This document shows positions 54,230 through 64,000 of a DNA stretch of 64,000 nucleotides, in pieces (the stretch's first letter is position 1; each line of letters opens with the position of its first letter). This DNA is from Prorocentrum cordatum (Eukaryota; Sar; Dinophyceae; Prorocentrales; Prorocentraceae), in the NCBI GenBank assembly GCA_963575745.1, contig CAUYUJ010022538.1:1-64000 (forward strand), read 5' to 3'. The position numbers were made by a program, and so were the translations under genes. Under the pieces are notes generated by a model. The model ran no database searches. It was not told the origin of the DNA and worked only from the letters and a program-made list of their open reading frames with translations.

Positions 54230-55930
54230 AGCAAAAACCAAAATTGCACCTGGAGAGAGAAACAAAGAGACAACAAGAGAGCATAGGGAGGAGAGGCGAG
54301 CCGAGGCGGGCCGCGCGGCACTCGCGGACGGGGTGCCATTGGCAGCTGGCAACCGCCGGGGGGTGCACGCCAAAGTGGCGGGTAATTGGCTGGCGGGGAT
54401 ACGCGGGGCAACACGGATTTTCGAACAGGTTCTTTGGAGTTTTCTCTGTAGGCTGCGTACGCTTGGCAAAACACGCATCTTCCTAAAAAAGGCAAGAGTA
54501 TCCAGGCTTTCCGACGTTGCGGGTGGTTGTGTGCCCACACACGATGCACCAACACTTTTTGCAGCTGGTGCGAAGCGTCAACCAGTCGAGGGGGGAGAGG
54601 AAAGGGAGCGCAGGGAGTGGAGGGGGATGGGGATGGGGAGGAGCGAGGGGGGAAAAGGAAGAGGAGAGGGGGCAAGCTAGGTGCGCTCGCGTCATATCGG
54701 ACGTCCTACCCCGCCCTCCCATCCTTTACCATGGCGTAGATTTCCCGTGTATTTGCGCAGTCGGATGTCGAGCACATCAATGACCGCGAAAAGGTACGTG
54801 ATGCATGGTCGAACACGACCTGGCATGGCGTAGAAGAGTACGGCCGAGCGTAGCATGCCATATTATGGCGTGGCATTGCGCAATGAAGCGTTGCACCGCA
54901 AAACAGTACAACGCAAAACATGGAATCGTACAGCGGCGCAGGCACAACATGTCATGGCAGGGCGCAGGGGTCCTTGGAGGGTAAGTGGCTCGTGTTCAAG
55001 AGGTCTGGGTGGGTCTGGAGTCGCAGCCCCATGTCTAGCCCTTTGGGCTCCCCGACAAGCTCTACACAAGGCGGGGCTGATGAAGAGCACCCGCCAGCTC
55101 TGCTTTGAACATCGCCTTTTCAAATCAGTAATGAGGCTCCTGCTTGATACTTGCTGAAAGCGACAACGCGCCAAAGTGGGGGGGCTGTTGCTGCCCAAAA
55201 CAATCAACGAATCGACACAAGATGTGAAATCACCTCCGATGGCTTTCTCGGGGGACCATGTTCTAGATTGTGGGATCAACTTGGAAGGACCGAAAACGCC
55301 CGCGCTTCAGCGGGAGCACAATTTGGAACAACCAGAGGCGCAGAGCTGGGGCCAGCGCTTCAGCTGGAGCAGCATGTGGGAACAACAACCAATGCGAAAG
55401 CTCACCTTCAGGAAATCCCATGTAACAAAAACAATACGCGGAGGGGGGCCGGACATCCTCCAGACGTCATCGGGGGAGAGAGGAGAGTAGTACCAAGATT
55501 GTGTAATTGTGGAGGGCAGGGGGAGGAACGCCGTCTCCCTCCGCTCCCCCCCCGCCACGAAGGACGACCGATCGCGGGCGGCCTGTCGCTCCGCCACGGT
55601 AGGAGCCCAACAGGTGCGACGAGGAGGAGCCAGAGGGCATCGCGGGGCTCCGCGCGGCGCAGACCCGCCCGCTGCCGCAGGCACCGCCCCCCCGGACGGC
55701 TGGCGAGCCAGAGGGGCGGGCGGCGACCCCGGAGGTCTCACGAGGTGGTGCTTGTCACTCCCGGCGTTGTTGTTTTCACGTCTGCTTCGGCCTCTGAGGG
55801 CTCTTTGAGCCAGTCTCGAGCGTATCCCTGCCCCCCAGATTGACCATCCCAAGGCGATGGCCGCCTGCAGGATGATCTTTCAGAAACTGAATTAATCCTT
55901 CAGATTAGCACCGAAGCGCGGTGATGGCGA
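54230..55930. other. No firmly supported gene; one possible exon
   Basis: On the minus strand a very good acceptor (GATACTCTTGCCTTTTTTAG, ending near 54487) is followed by GRCVFCQAYAAYRENSKEPV-like coding, which may be a small exon of the helicase or another gene; the far end is undefined. At 55090-55150 is a diverged satellite-like segment (GAGGCTCCTGCTTGATACTTG). The rest is mixed, GC-rich from 55540. Confidence 0.3.
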
Positions 55931-56138
55931 TTAGATGGATATGGCGACGAGCCCCTGGACCCTGGGGCGAAAATCTGGCACCAGAGGAAGGATCGGGACC
56001 TCTGGGGCCGCGCATAAAATCAAATCAGATCGTCGGATATATGATACATGGGAAGCTAGGAGGTCTTGCGAAGGACTTCGGAGGTCCTCGAGGCATTCGA
56101 GATTCGAATTCTGCGACGCCTTCGTCAGTCCCTGGAAA
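55931..56138 (-). CDS. Candidate terminal exon of an unrecognised gene
   Basis: Follows acceptor CTCGTGGCCGGCTCAG. The open frame reads FQGLTKASQNSNLECLEDLR, SPSQDLLASHVSYIRRSDLI and LCAAPEVPILPLVPDFRPRV, then QGLVAISI and TAA. Its phase (2) matches the exon at 57049-57133. No family recognised. It could equally be untranslated or non-coding sequence. Confidence 0.33.
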
Positions 56139-57048
56139 CTGAGCCGGCCACGAGATGCTACGGCACGCAGGTACGGCACGGCACGCGGGCACGACGCGGC
56201 ACGTTGTTCAGCATTCTAGAACCTCGACACGGCACGGCACGGCACAGCACGTGGGACGACACGGCGGTGGTATCCGCCACCGTGCCCTGAGGCACGAGTT
56301 GGAGTGTCCTCCAGTCCGTTGCCTAACCCCTGAAGCCTGAGTCCTCAATGCTGTGGATTCTTCTTAAAGGGCGCGGATCCCGAAGTGCCCAATCTCTCGC
56401 TGCTCCCGGCGTGCCCCCCGCGGATCCTGGCGTCTTCCCGCGCGACTTTGCCGGAGCCAAAAAGCCCCAAGACGGGCCCAGAGGGCCTCGAGAGGCCCCC
56501 AAGACGGTCCAAGAGGGCCCCGAGTCGCCGAACGATCGCTCCAAGACGCTGAAAATGACCAGACGGCCCAAGAGGCCTCCAAGAGGCCTCCCAAGACGAC
56601 TCCAAGAACTCTAATGACGCATTGTCTTCGGGTTGTTGAAAGATGCCCGTGTTCTCGCCGCTTCGGCTTTCCTAAAGGCAGGCCTCCCAGAGGGTCCCAA
56701 CACGCCCCCAGAGGGCTCCGAGACGGCCCAAGAGGCGCCTTTTGTTGCCAAAGAAGGCCCGAGCCTTCCGCCTCAAGAGGCTTTTAGGAGGCACCAAGAG
56801 GCGCACAGGAGGCCCCGAGAGGCCGCCAAGAGGGCCCAAAAAGCCCCCGAGATGCCCCCACGAGACCCCAAGAGACCCCCAAGAGACCCCAAAGAGGCAC
56901 CCAGGGGCCCCAAATCGGCCCCCAAGAGGCGTCCGAACTGCCTCCAAGAGGCCCTCGAGAGGTCTCCCACGAGATCCTAACGAACATCCAATAGACTTCA
57001 TGCCCACAGCCCAGGCACGGAGGCCGGATGGGCCGAAGGCCATTCCAC
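56139..57048 (-). mobile_element. Introner-family element as a 910-bp candidate intron
   Basis: Starts GTGGAATGGCCTTCGGCCCA, then CGTGCCTGGG and GGATCTCGTGGG (head as in 490-808). It continues with a CTTGGGGCC body and a tail with GGCTTCAGGGGTTAGGCAAC and a CGTGCC/GGCACG hairpin (56281-56296), then a GTGCCGTGCC extension, and ends at an AG. Boundaries again coincide with GT and AG. Confidence 0.5.
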
Positions 57049-57133
57049 CTGCTTGGCATGGGGAGGGAAAGCGTGTTGATCTTGTGAGGGCGCGAGGTCG
57101 TTGGCTTTGCGAAAATCAATGCGTATGTCACTT
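57049..57133 (-). CDS. Candidate 85-bp exon paired with 55931-56138
   Basis: Lies between acceptor GGAAGCCCCAG and donor CAG|GTGGAA. In the phase compatible with the next exon it reads VTYALIFAKPTTSRPHKINT and LSLPMPS; a second open frame reads DIRIDFRKANDLAPSQDQHA. Sandwiched between two repeat elements of opposite orientation. Tentative. Confidence 0.3.
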
Positions 57134-57720
57134 CTGGGGCTTCCTGGGAGGCCTTTTGGGGCTCCGTTGGACCGTCTTGGGGCCCTTTTGGGCCGTCCTG
57201 GGACCCTCTTGGGCCGTCTTGGCGGTCTTGAGTCTTGGGCCGTCTTCGGACCCTCTGGGGGCCCTCCTGAGTCCCCTTGGGGACCTCCTGTGGCCCTCTT
57301 GGGGCTCTCTTGGGAACCGTTTGGCACCCTCAGGGCCCTCCATTGGGCTGTCTTGGGGCTCTCGTGGGCCGTCTTCACGCCCACTTGGGCCGCCTTGGGG
57401 GCCGATGGGGCCGTGTGGGGGGGCTTTGGAGCTGTCTTCGGGCGGTCTTGGGGGCCTCCTGGGCCGTTCAAGACGCTGTGAAGACCATAGAAGCGAATCT
57501 GCTAAACATGCACGTTTTCCGGAAAGACGATGTATGCCTCTTGGGGGTCCAATTTGGGGGCCTCTTGGGGAGTCTCGGGGGCCTATTGGGCCCTCTTGGA
57601 AAGCTCTTGGGCCATCTTCGGGCCCTATTGGACCTCTACGACGCCGTCCTGGAGGTAGATTGGGCGCTTTGGGGGCTTTCTCGGGCCGTCTTGGGGGCCT
57701 GACTTGGGCAATCTTGGGCC
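57134..57720 (+). repeat. CTTGGGGCCGTCTTGG repeat, plus orientation
   Basis: Two blocks of introner-body-like repeat (57134-57475 and 57540-57700) flank a 60-bp island whose plus frame reads DAVKTIEANLLNMHVFRKDD, a possible micro-exon. The region 57760-58110 has no supported gene. Confidence 0.5.
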
Positions 57721-58164
57721 GAACACTGCCGAAATTCGGGTCACCGTCGGGCTGCCTACCCCCCCCTGGTTGTCTCCCGACTAACGGATCGCGACGCTGC
57801 CCGCGCTTTCCGTCATCTGCCGCCCCCCATGTGGTGTTGCCACAGGGATGCCCGGCGTGCCAGACCCAACTGACTTGGTGTCGGCTTTTGCAGCAAAAAC
57901 TCTTCCCCGGGGCTTCGGCCGTCCCGCCGGCCACCCGGAAGGCCCCCAAACGAGCACACCTTCCACAAATGCTTCGAGCGGTCCCCACCGGAACCTTGGG
58001 CCCCTGTCCTCCACCTCCTGCCCCATGCCTCATTCCCCTCCTCCTTCTTCCCCCCTCCCATCCGTAGACTGAGGGACGCAGGCGAGGAGGCCGCCCGCAT
58101 CGGGGCGGCAGCAAGGACTCGGGGATTCTCGGGACAACTGGGGGGTCTGGCCTGGGTTCGGTTT

Positions 58165-59130
58165 GTTCTGTGTTGTTATCGTGTGCTCTGGTTTGGTTTG
58201 TTATCTGATGTTGTGGTTCTCGTTGTATGTGACGTGTTGCTATGGTTTGTTATGTGACGTATGTTGTGCTCTGTTCTTTCAAGATATACATTGGTTTGTC
58301 ATGGGCTGTCATGTGCTGTTAGGTGATGTCGGATTATGTGTACTGTGTTGTGCATGATGTGTATGATATGTTATGTGATGGTATGTCATGGTCTGGTTTG
58401 TAAGTAGACTGAACATGTTATGCCATGCTCGCGTTATGCCAATTTACATTCTATGGTGACGTGTTGTGTTATGGCGTGGTCGTCGCTATGCTCCGCTGGC
58501 GTGTTATGACATGTTCTGAACGCTGTGTCGCTATATGTTATGTTCCGCCAAGGTGTGGTTTGGTTTGGTCGGTCATATTATGATATGGTGTGACATATTA
58601 TGTTAGAGTATACAATGTTATGTCATGGTCTGCTTTGTGTTGTTATAGTATGATGTAGTGTGGCATGAGTTGCTATGTTATGTCATGTGTGGTGTGTGAT
58701 GATATGCCGTCTGGTGTTGTATCATGCTATGCATTGTGCTGTCATCATGATATGACATGATATACTATGGTATGTCGTGTTATGTATACTATGGTGTGCT
58801 ATTATTATGTCATGATGTGATAAGGCATATGCTGTGTTATTATGACATGACCTGTGTTGTAATAGTACTGCTATATGGTGTTCCGCCATGCTATGGCATG
58901 CTCGTGTTATGTTGCGATATGCTATAGTGTGACAGGTTGTGTCCTGTCGTGTTCGCCGCTATGCTCTGTGGGTGTGGTGTGACTCGGCCTGAGCGCTGTC
59001 ATGGTCTGATATGGTCCGTCAATGAGTGGTATGACATGCTCTGGTATGTTATGTTATGGTGTGGTATGTCGTGTTATGCTCTGCCATGATGTGCTTCGTG
59101 TTGTTCTACTGCGCTGTGTTTGGCATGGTT
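58165..59130. repeat. TG-rich degenerate TATGTTATG array
   Basis: Nearly 1 kb built on TGTTATGNTATG-type 7-12-bp words, with strong T+G over A+C bias on the plus strand and very few long open frames. It stands out from the GC-rich surroundings. Confidence 0.8.
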
Positions 59131-59336
59131 TTGCTACAGTCGGACCCGATTGGACATAACACGCGAGAGGACACAAGACCCTTCCGAGGGCCACATTGCC
59201 ATTGGAATGTCGGAGACATGGGTCGCGAGACACAGGACACAAGGGTACCCTTGATTTGGCAGGGTCGACCTACTAATCTGGGCCAACTGTATGTTATGTT
59301 CTGATATGTTTTGTTGTGTACTGCTGTGCTTTTCGC

Positions 59337-59600
59337 GTTTGTCGAAAGCGCGAGGCGGGACTCCCAGGGACTCGGGAACTCTCGGGACAACTTGGGGTCT
59401 GGCGGCCGCGGTATGCAATCGTGTTTGTCGAGGGCGCGAGGCGGGAGTCCCAGGGACTATCGGGGACTCTCGGGACAGCTTGGGGTCTGGCGGCCACGGT
59501 ATGCAATCGTGTTTGTCGAGGGCGCGAGGCGGGAATCCCAGGGACTATCGGGGACTCTTGGGACAACTTGGGGTCTGGCGGCCGCGGTATGCGTGGGGTT
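59337..59600 (+). repeat. 86-88-bp tandem repeat, 3 copies
   Basis: Units start GTTTGTCGAGGGCGCGAGGC at 59337, 59423 and 59511 and contain ACAACTTGGGGTCTGGCGGC. A partial unit (GGGACAACTGGGGGGTCTGG) lies near 58130, on the other side of the TG-rich array. Confidence 0.88.
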
Positions 59601-59639
59601 GGCCGGGGGGTCTGTTCTTGAAATCTAAAAACCCCAACC

Positions 59640-60240
59640 TGTCGGGTGGGGAACAACTCTCCAAGACGGCTCAAGATGGCTTTTAAGATGGTTACGTTGG
59701 CCCAAGATGGCCTCCAGGATTGCCCAAGATGGTCAACGTTGCCTCCAAGTCCGCCGAAGAAGCCACCACGACGGCCCAAGATGGCTCCAACATGCTTCCG
59801 AGTCCGCCCAAGAAGCCTCCAAGCTGGCCCAAGACGGCCCGCAACGCCCACAAGACGCCCCCGAAAGGTTCACCATGAGGGCCCGAAGAGGCCAAAATCA
59901 CTTGTGTTCCCTAAATGTTTGAATGATTTTGGCATGTACTTCTTTTCGGCCTTCCGACAGCCCAAGACTGCCCAAGAGGCCTCCCAGAAGGCCCCAAGAC
60001 GGCCGAGGAGGCCCCCAAGACGGCCCCAAGAGGGCCCAAAATCGGCCCAGAGAGGCCCCCAAGGCGGCTTCCAACGGCGTCAGACGGGCCATGAATCCCC
60101 TAAGACCGCCATAGAGGCCCCCGAGAAGCCCACAAAGGCCCCCAAGAGGCCAAAGGAGGCCCCCAAGATGCCTCGGAGAGGCGTCCAGGAAGCTCCCAGG
60201 AGGCCCCAAGAGTGCCCCCAGAAGCTCCCCAAATGCCCCC
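59640..60240 (-). repeat. CCAAGATGGC/CCAAGACGGCC repeat
   Basis: Introner-body-like units in minus orientation around a less repetitive island (59895-59960). A (CTC)n run follows at 60240-60275. Confidence 0.6.
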
Positions 60241-60439
60241 TCCTCCTTCTCCTCCTCCTCCTCCTCCTCCTGATCTTCTCCGCCATCCTCCCCAAATTGT
60301 TTCCCGAAGGGTTCCCACAACGGCGGGGGGAACACATGGTCCGATAGCTTGGCAGAACTCTGGCCACAATGTTCGGCCACATAGGCGCTTCCAAAAAGGC
60401 AGGGGGCGGCGGTGATTCGCCGTAGGCGTCTTCGATAAC

Positions 60440-60600
60440 ATGAGAGGTACGGCACGGTCCCCAGATTCCAGAACCTAGGCACGGCACGTCACGGCACGCG
60501 GGCGAGGCACGGCACCTTTTATCGCGTTCTGGAACTTCGGCACGGCACGGCACGGCACACTTGTCCTCTTCTGGAAATTCAGGTACGGCACGGCACACGG
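60440..60600. repeat. GGCACGGCAC repeat
   Basis: (GGCACGGCAC)n with TTCTGGAAYTTC spacers. Related GGCACGGCACG runs occur at 56160-56250 beside the introner-family tail. Confidence 0.75.
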
Positions 60601-60609
60601 TATGCGCCT

Positions 60610-61790
60610 ACGGCGGCACATGAAGCATGCGTGGCTCCCAGGGTTCTAGATCAGTGGGGTCTCAAAACAAGTCTGACCTCTTGCAGCATTCGCTTCTAGC
60701 CAACAATGCATCGAATCTCTGAGATGCGCGCTGATGTCCTCAACCCACCCCGCCAGGCCCCTCATCCGTGCTCCTGAGCTGAAAGAGGGTGCCAGGAGGA
60801 GGCAAGGGGAAGACCTCAGAATGCTCTATGGGCTTTGCAAGAGGCTCCCAGAAGTCTCCAAGTTGGGCATCGTCGGGAGCTTGTGTGCCGGTCGGTCTCA
60901 TCCAAGCTTCGATTTGACTGGTGTTCACCCTCACTGTTTCACCGACGCTCTTCCACTTCCCTGCTCGCAACATCTCGTATGAAAATCGCGTTCGAACGTG
61001 ACTATGCAGCCAAGATGGACAGCAAGGGTGCCGCGAGAGGATGCAAGACCCTTGGACGCCCATGCCGCAGCTTTTCGAGCGGGGCTGACGGCTGGCCATC
61101 GAAAGCGGTTAAGGATGGACCGAAGAGGCAAGGCTGCGAGGGCACCCTTGGGAGAGTGGCCCCTCCTGACCATCGATATCGACCAGTCGCCCAGACAGCA
61201 TCAAGAACTGTATTCGCATCGCTGGACATGTGAGCCCCGATCGGGCCCTGCGCCAGCAGCGCCACCGACCAGCTCGTCTTCGAATCTCTGTCGACGGCGG
61301 GTGCAAACAAGCTGCATGGAGACTTGCACACTGGAACCACACCTGCCGGCATGGCATCTAGTCTACGCTTTCGCAAAAGGACGGTACAACCATGGGGGTG
61401 AAGCTGAACGACGGAGGCGAAGCTGGCACAACGAGGCAATGGATGCAGCAACGTGACATCGCGGGCGACAACCAGAAGCTCAGACCTCCACGATGCGATC
61501 AAAGTCGGCACCCGGGCCTCTCCACAGGCACAACACTGACGAGACCTGAGACCTACCGAGCCACGCCCTGTCCTGCCCCCCCAGGGCTGCACGCGAGAGA
61601 GGCCCTGGGCAAGAGTGACCTCTGGTGCGCAGCTTCGAGGCGCCGCGCCGCGGTGAGGCCAGATCCAGGCGCGCAGGTCGGTGCCTGGGGAGGGGGGAGG
61701 GGGGTGCAGCACCGCACCAGGAGGTCACTCCGGCGAAGCACCTCTCTAGAGCGCAGTCGACCCTGCTGATTCTCCTCCTTGCCTCCACCT
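60610..61790. other. No supported gene
   Basis: Low-repeat mixed DNA with frames of 120-235 codons on both strands (60835-61233 plus, 60998-61456 plus, 61002-61712 minus). None has a recognisable motif. It is the least repetitive stretch of the right end and could hide exons. Confidence 0.35.
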
Positions 61791-61799
61791 TGACGGCGC

Positions 61800-61925
61800 G
61801 CGCGAGGAGGTGGCGCCAGGGGGCGGGGGAGCACCCAAGAAGCAAGGGGGCACCTTAGAGTCAGAAGCCTTCTCAGAAACCTCTGGGCCCTTCTAAGGCC
61901 CCTGCCTTCTAAGAAGCCCCTGGGC
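61800..61925. repeat. AAGAAGCAAGGGG dispersed repeat, copy 2
   Basis: CCCAAGAAGCAAGGGGGCAC and CCCTTCTAAGGCCCCTGCC match 37085-37260. Confidence 0.55.
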
Positions 61926-62254
61926 CTTGTAAAGAGGCACTCTGATGTGTACCTAATCGATACCCTGGCGTCGAAAGATCCCCGGGGGGCGGGCATGGGG
62001 AACTTGGGAGTCCCAAACCGGTGCGGTGACAGATAGCGCGGAGACCTCGAAGTCCCCACAGACCTCACCGCACGACCCGTCACGGCACCGATTCCTGGGG
62101 CTGAATCTACCCTGGGGCCCAAGGGATCGGCGGCCTCGTTTTCACAAGCCAAGACCAGTAGACGGGAATCTACCTGGGACGGACCGTCAGCAGCTGGGGC
62201 TCCGTACCGGTGATGCTCAGAACGTGGGCATCCACATTAACATGAGCTTTCGGG

Positions 62255-62375
62255 ATCCCTCGCTCAGATGTCTTCGGCCGGCGCTGGACCCCCCTGCCCC
62301 AGCGCGCGGAGCGCGCCTGTGGCGACGCAGAAGGCGCTGTCAAGGGGACACATCGCCGATCCACGAGATCCGCGC
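62255..62375. mobile_element. Palindromic MITE-like element, copy 2
   Basis: CGGCCGGCGCTGGACCCCCC, the inner palindrome GCGCGCGGAGCGCGCC and a right end with ATCGCCGATCCACGAGATCC match the copy at 27133-27238. Eroded ends. Confidence 0.5.
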
Positions 62376-62869
62376 CGACATCCGAGTGTTTATGGTTGTG
62401 CATTGTGTAGTTCTCCATTCCTCGGAACCCACTGCCCGACATCCAACGACGAACCAGTTGTTTGCGAGCCACAGCCGCAGATAAGCCGTCCACTTCTCCA
62501 GGCTTCTCTGGGGGTAGCTTTTCGCCTCGAATCCATTTCTGATGGCCGATGGCCAAGTGCCCAAAGAACGGTTTCCCTTGGCGGGCGAAATGAAGGGCAC
62601 AAACGTCCGGGATGTGGGGGGGTGGCATCCTCTGAAGCGGGGGACCAGCGGGACTTCTCCTGGGAGCCTCCCAAGTGAGGTTCTTATAGATGGTGTTGGA
62701 CAATCGCGGGAGTCGGCGATGCATCGCCGATGCACCGGGGCCGTCGGCGTGAAGAAAGAAGATCGGGCTCCACCTCGAGCCACGTCCCCGATGCATTGGC
62801 GATGAGGCGCGATTCTCCGAACCCATTTACTCGGATCCCATTTGGTAGGTACTTATGGCTGTCTCACCC

Positions 62870-63060
62870 GTCCAAAGTTCACTCAAAATCTGTCCCTGGA
62901 CACCTGGCTGGGTCCATCCTGACCCGTTTCTCGAGGCGGATCCAGCCGTGGCGCGACGCGAAGCCTCCAGGCGGCCCACCAGAAAGGACCAAAAACGCCG
63001 GACTGAGGGGCCGCAGCTGTCTCGACTGGCCCTTCTCCGAATTAGAAAGGCCTGCCGTCG
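62870..63060 (-). repeat. ~190-bp dispersed repeat, copy at 62.9 kb
   Basis: On the plus strand, GACCCGTTTCTCGAGGCGGA, CAGCCGTGGCGCGACGCG and CTGTCTCGACTGGCCCTTCT match the copies at 23.1 and 47.4 kb in the same orientation. If all copies favour introns of the host gene's strand, a minus-strand gene may lie here; none was found. Confidence 0.65.
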
Positions 63061-63359
63061 AAGAAGCCCCCGGCTCTCTATTACTAGACAGTAGGCTTCT
63101 CAGAATCTTAGGACGCCCTTGCTTTCTAAGCCTTAACCCCCTGCCCCCGCCACGGGCAACGACAAGCGGGAACTGGCCCAGGGTGGGAAACGTCGATCTG
63201 GGACTGGACGTGCGACAGATCGGCGATAGACCCCGATGGCGAATCCGCACGTTGCTGTGCGGGGCGGGCCTTCGGGCGCTCGGGGCTCGATGCAACCCCC
63301 CCTTGCTTAGCGCTGCCCCTGCCCTGCGCACACCGCCATGCGACGGGGGAGCCAACGCA

Positions 63360-63640
63360 GCCTCTTCCCGAGCCGCCGCGCCGCCGCTTCGCCGGGTCAC
63401 CCGCCCTGGCGCGCCGCCGCGTGGCGTGCGCGCAGCGAGGCCGGCACGGGCGGGCGGCGCCTGCGCGCCGACGAGGCCGGCGGGCCGACAGTGCCGGCCG
63501 ACAATGCCGCTGGCAGCCGTCGGCGGCGGCGGCCCGCGGCGGCGGCGGCCGGCCGGCGACGGCTGGCTGCGGCGGCGGCAGCCGTCGGCAGCGGCAGGTC
63601 GCAGCGTGCGGCGGCGGGCGCGCACGGAGGCGTCGGCGCC
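63360..63640. repeat. GCGGCGGC low-complexity DNA
   Basis: Very GC-rich GCGGCGGC/GCCGGCCG sequence; open frames on both strands are composition artefacts. Confidence 0.75.
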
Positions 63641-63849
63641 CCGAGTTCTCGCGCGGGCGCGGGAGCACCGAGGCGTGGGGAGTACAAGACTCGGCGGCAC
63701 GCCGAGGGGGGAATGCAGGTGGCTCGGAAGGCTCAGAGCCTCCAGCCTTCTGAGAGGCTGTCTGGGCTTCCTCCGAAGCCCCGCCGCGTTCTGAGAAGGC
63801 CTGCCCACTTTCACTTACTGCCCTCGGCGTGTCGCCGAAGTACGGCACA

Positions 63850-64000
63850 AACGCGCACTTTTGGAGGTTCGCGCGGATTTCTTGGACCGCTGCTGAAACC
63901 CCTGCCACAGCGCGCGGAACGCGCCAGGGGGGTCACATAACCGTCAGGAGCGGCGCCTCAGGCGCCGCCAAGGAGATCCAGCGCCGATCGCCGATCTGAG
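63850..64000. mobile_element. Palindromic MITE-like element, copy 3 (at window edge)
   Basis: GCGCGGATTTCTTGGACCGC at the left, the inner GCGCGCGGAACGCGCC, and GATCCAGCGCCGATCGCCGA at the right. Same layout as the copy at 27133-27238; it may continue past the window. Confidence 0.5.

Overview
This window is nuclear DNA of a eukaryote with a large, GC-rich, repeat-saturated genome. I infer a peridinin-type dinoflagellate; a Prorocentrum-like species would fit, but that name is a guess. Five observations support it. The translation GTPase is of the EFL class rather than EF-1alpha. One EFL intron reads GA...AG, a boundary known from dinoflagellates. A split plastid leader carries an FVP motif right after a signal peptide. 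The two recognisable retroelements look like the LINE and DIRS-like elements common in dinoflagellates. Exons are tiny islands among kilobases of microsatellites, satellites and dispersed repeats. There is no prokaryotic signal, no rRNA and no convincing tRNA gene.

Layout. 0-1.2 kb (minus strand): two exons of an unrecognised acidic protein, separated by a 319-bp intron that is itself a copy of a dispersed repeat. 1.2-7.2 kb: a tandemly duplicated ~2.9/2.3-kb block with CTC, CTA, AT and GA microsatellites. 7.2-13 kb: several tandem arrays (83 bp, ~100 bp, GATC-rich) and two more copies of the intron-like element. 15.2-26.8 kb (minus strand): a complete four-exon EFL gene (480 codons plus stop by my join). 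Its 8.1-kb last intron houses a decayed LINE, itself split by satellite DNA. Its first intron holds a stray exon coding a Sel1-type repeat. 27-39 kb: repeats, a 1-kb ATC array and two weak exon candidates on the plus strand. 39.7-44.6 kb (minus strand): a decayed DIRS-like retroelement (reverse transcriptase, RNase H, tyrosine recombinase).

47.5-48.0 kb (minus strand): the first two exons of a plastid gene. Exon 1 has a signal peptide plus FVP motif; exon 2 has a thylakoid-type second signal and the first mature residues. 51.4-51.9 kb (minus strand): the terminal exon of a superfamily 1 (PIF1/RecD-like) helicase, whose upstream intron has expanded into a higher-order satellite (160-bp units plus a GATGAT block, repeated twice). 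55.9-57.1 kb (minus strand): two candidate exons separated by a 910-bp intron of the same repeat family as the first gene's intron. 58-64 kb: a TG-rich degenerate array, an 86-88-bp array, palindromic MITE-like copies and low-complexity GC-rich DNA.

The genes do not form an operon or pathway; each is independent. What links them is intron biology. One repeat family appears to behave as introns (introner-like), introns are seedbeds for satellites and retroelements, and two start codons are preceded by the same GACCCGCAG acceptor-like 9-mer, as expected if mRNAs are trans-spliced to a spliced leader.
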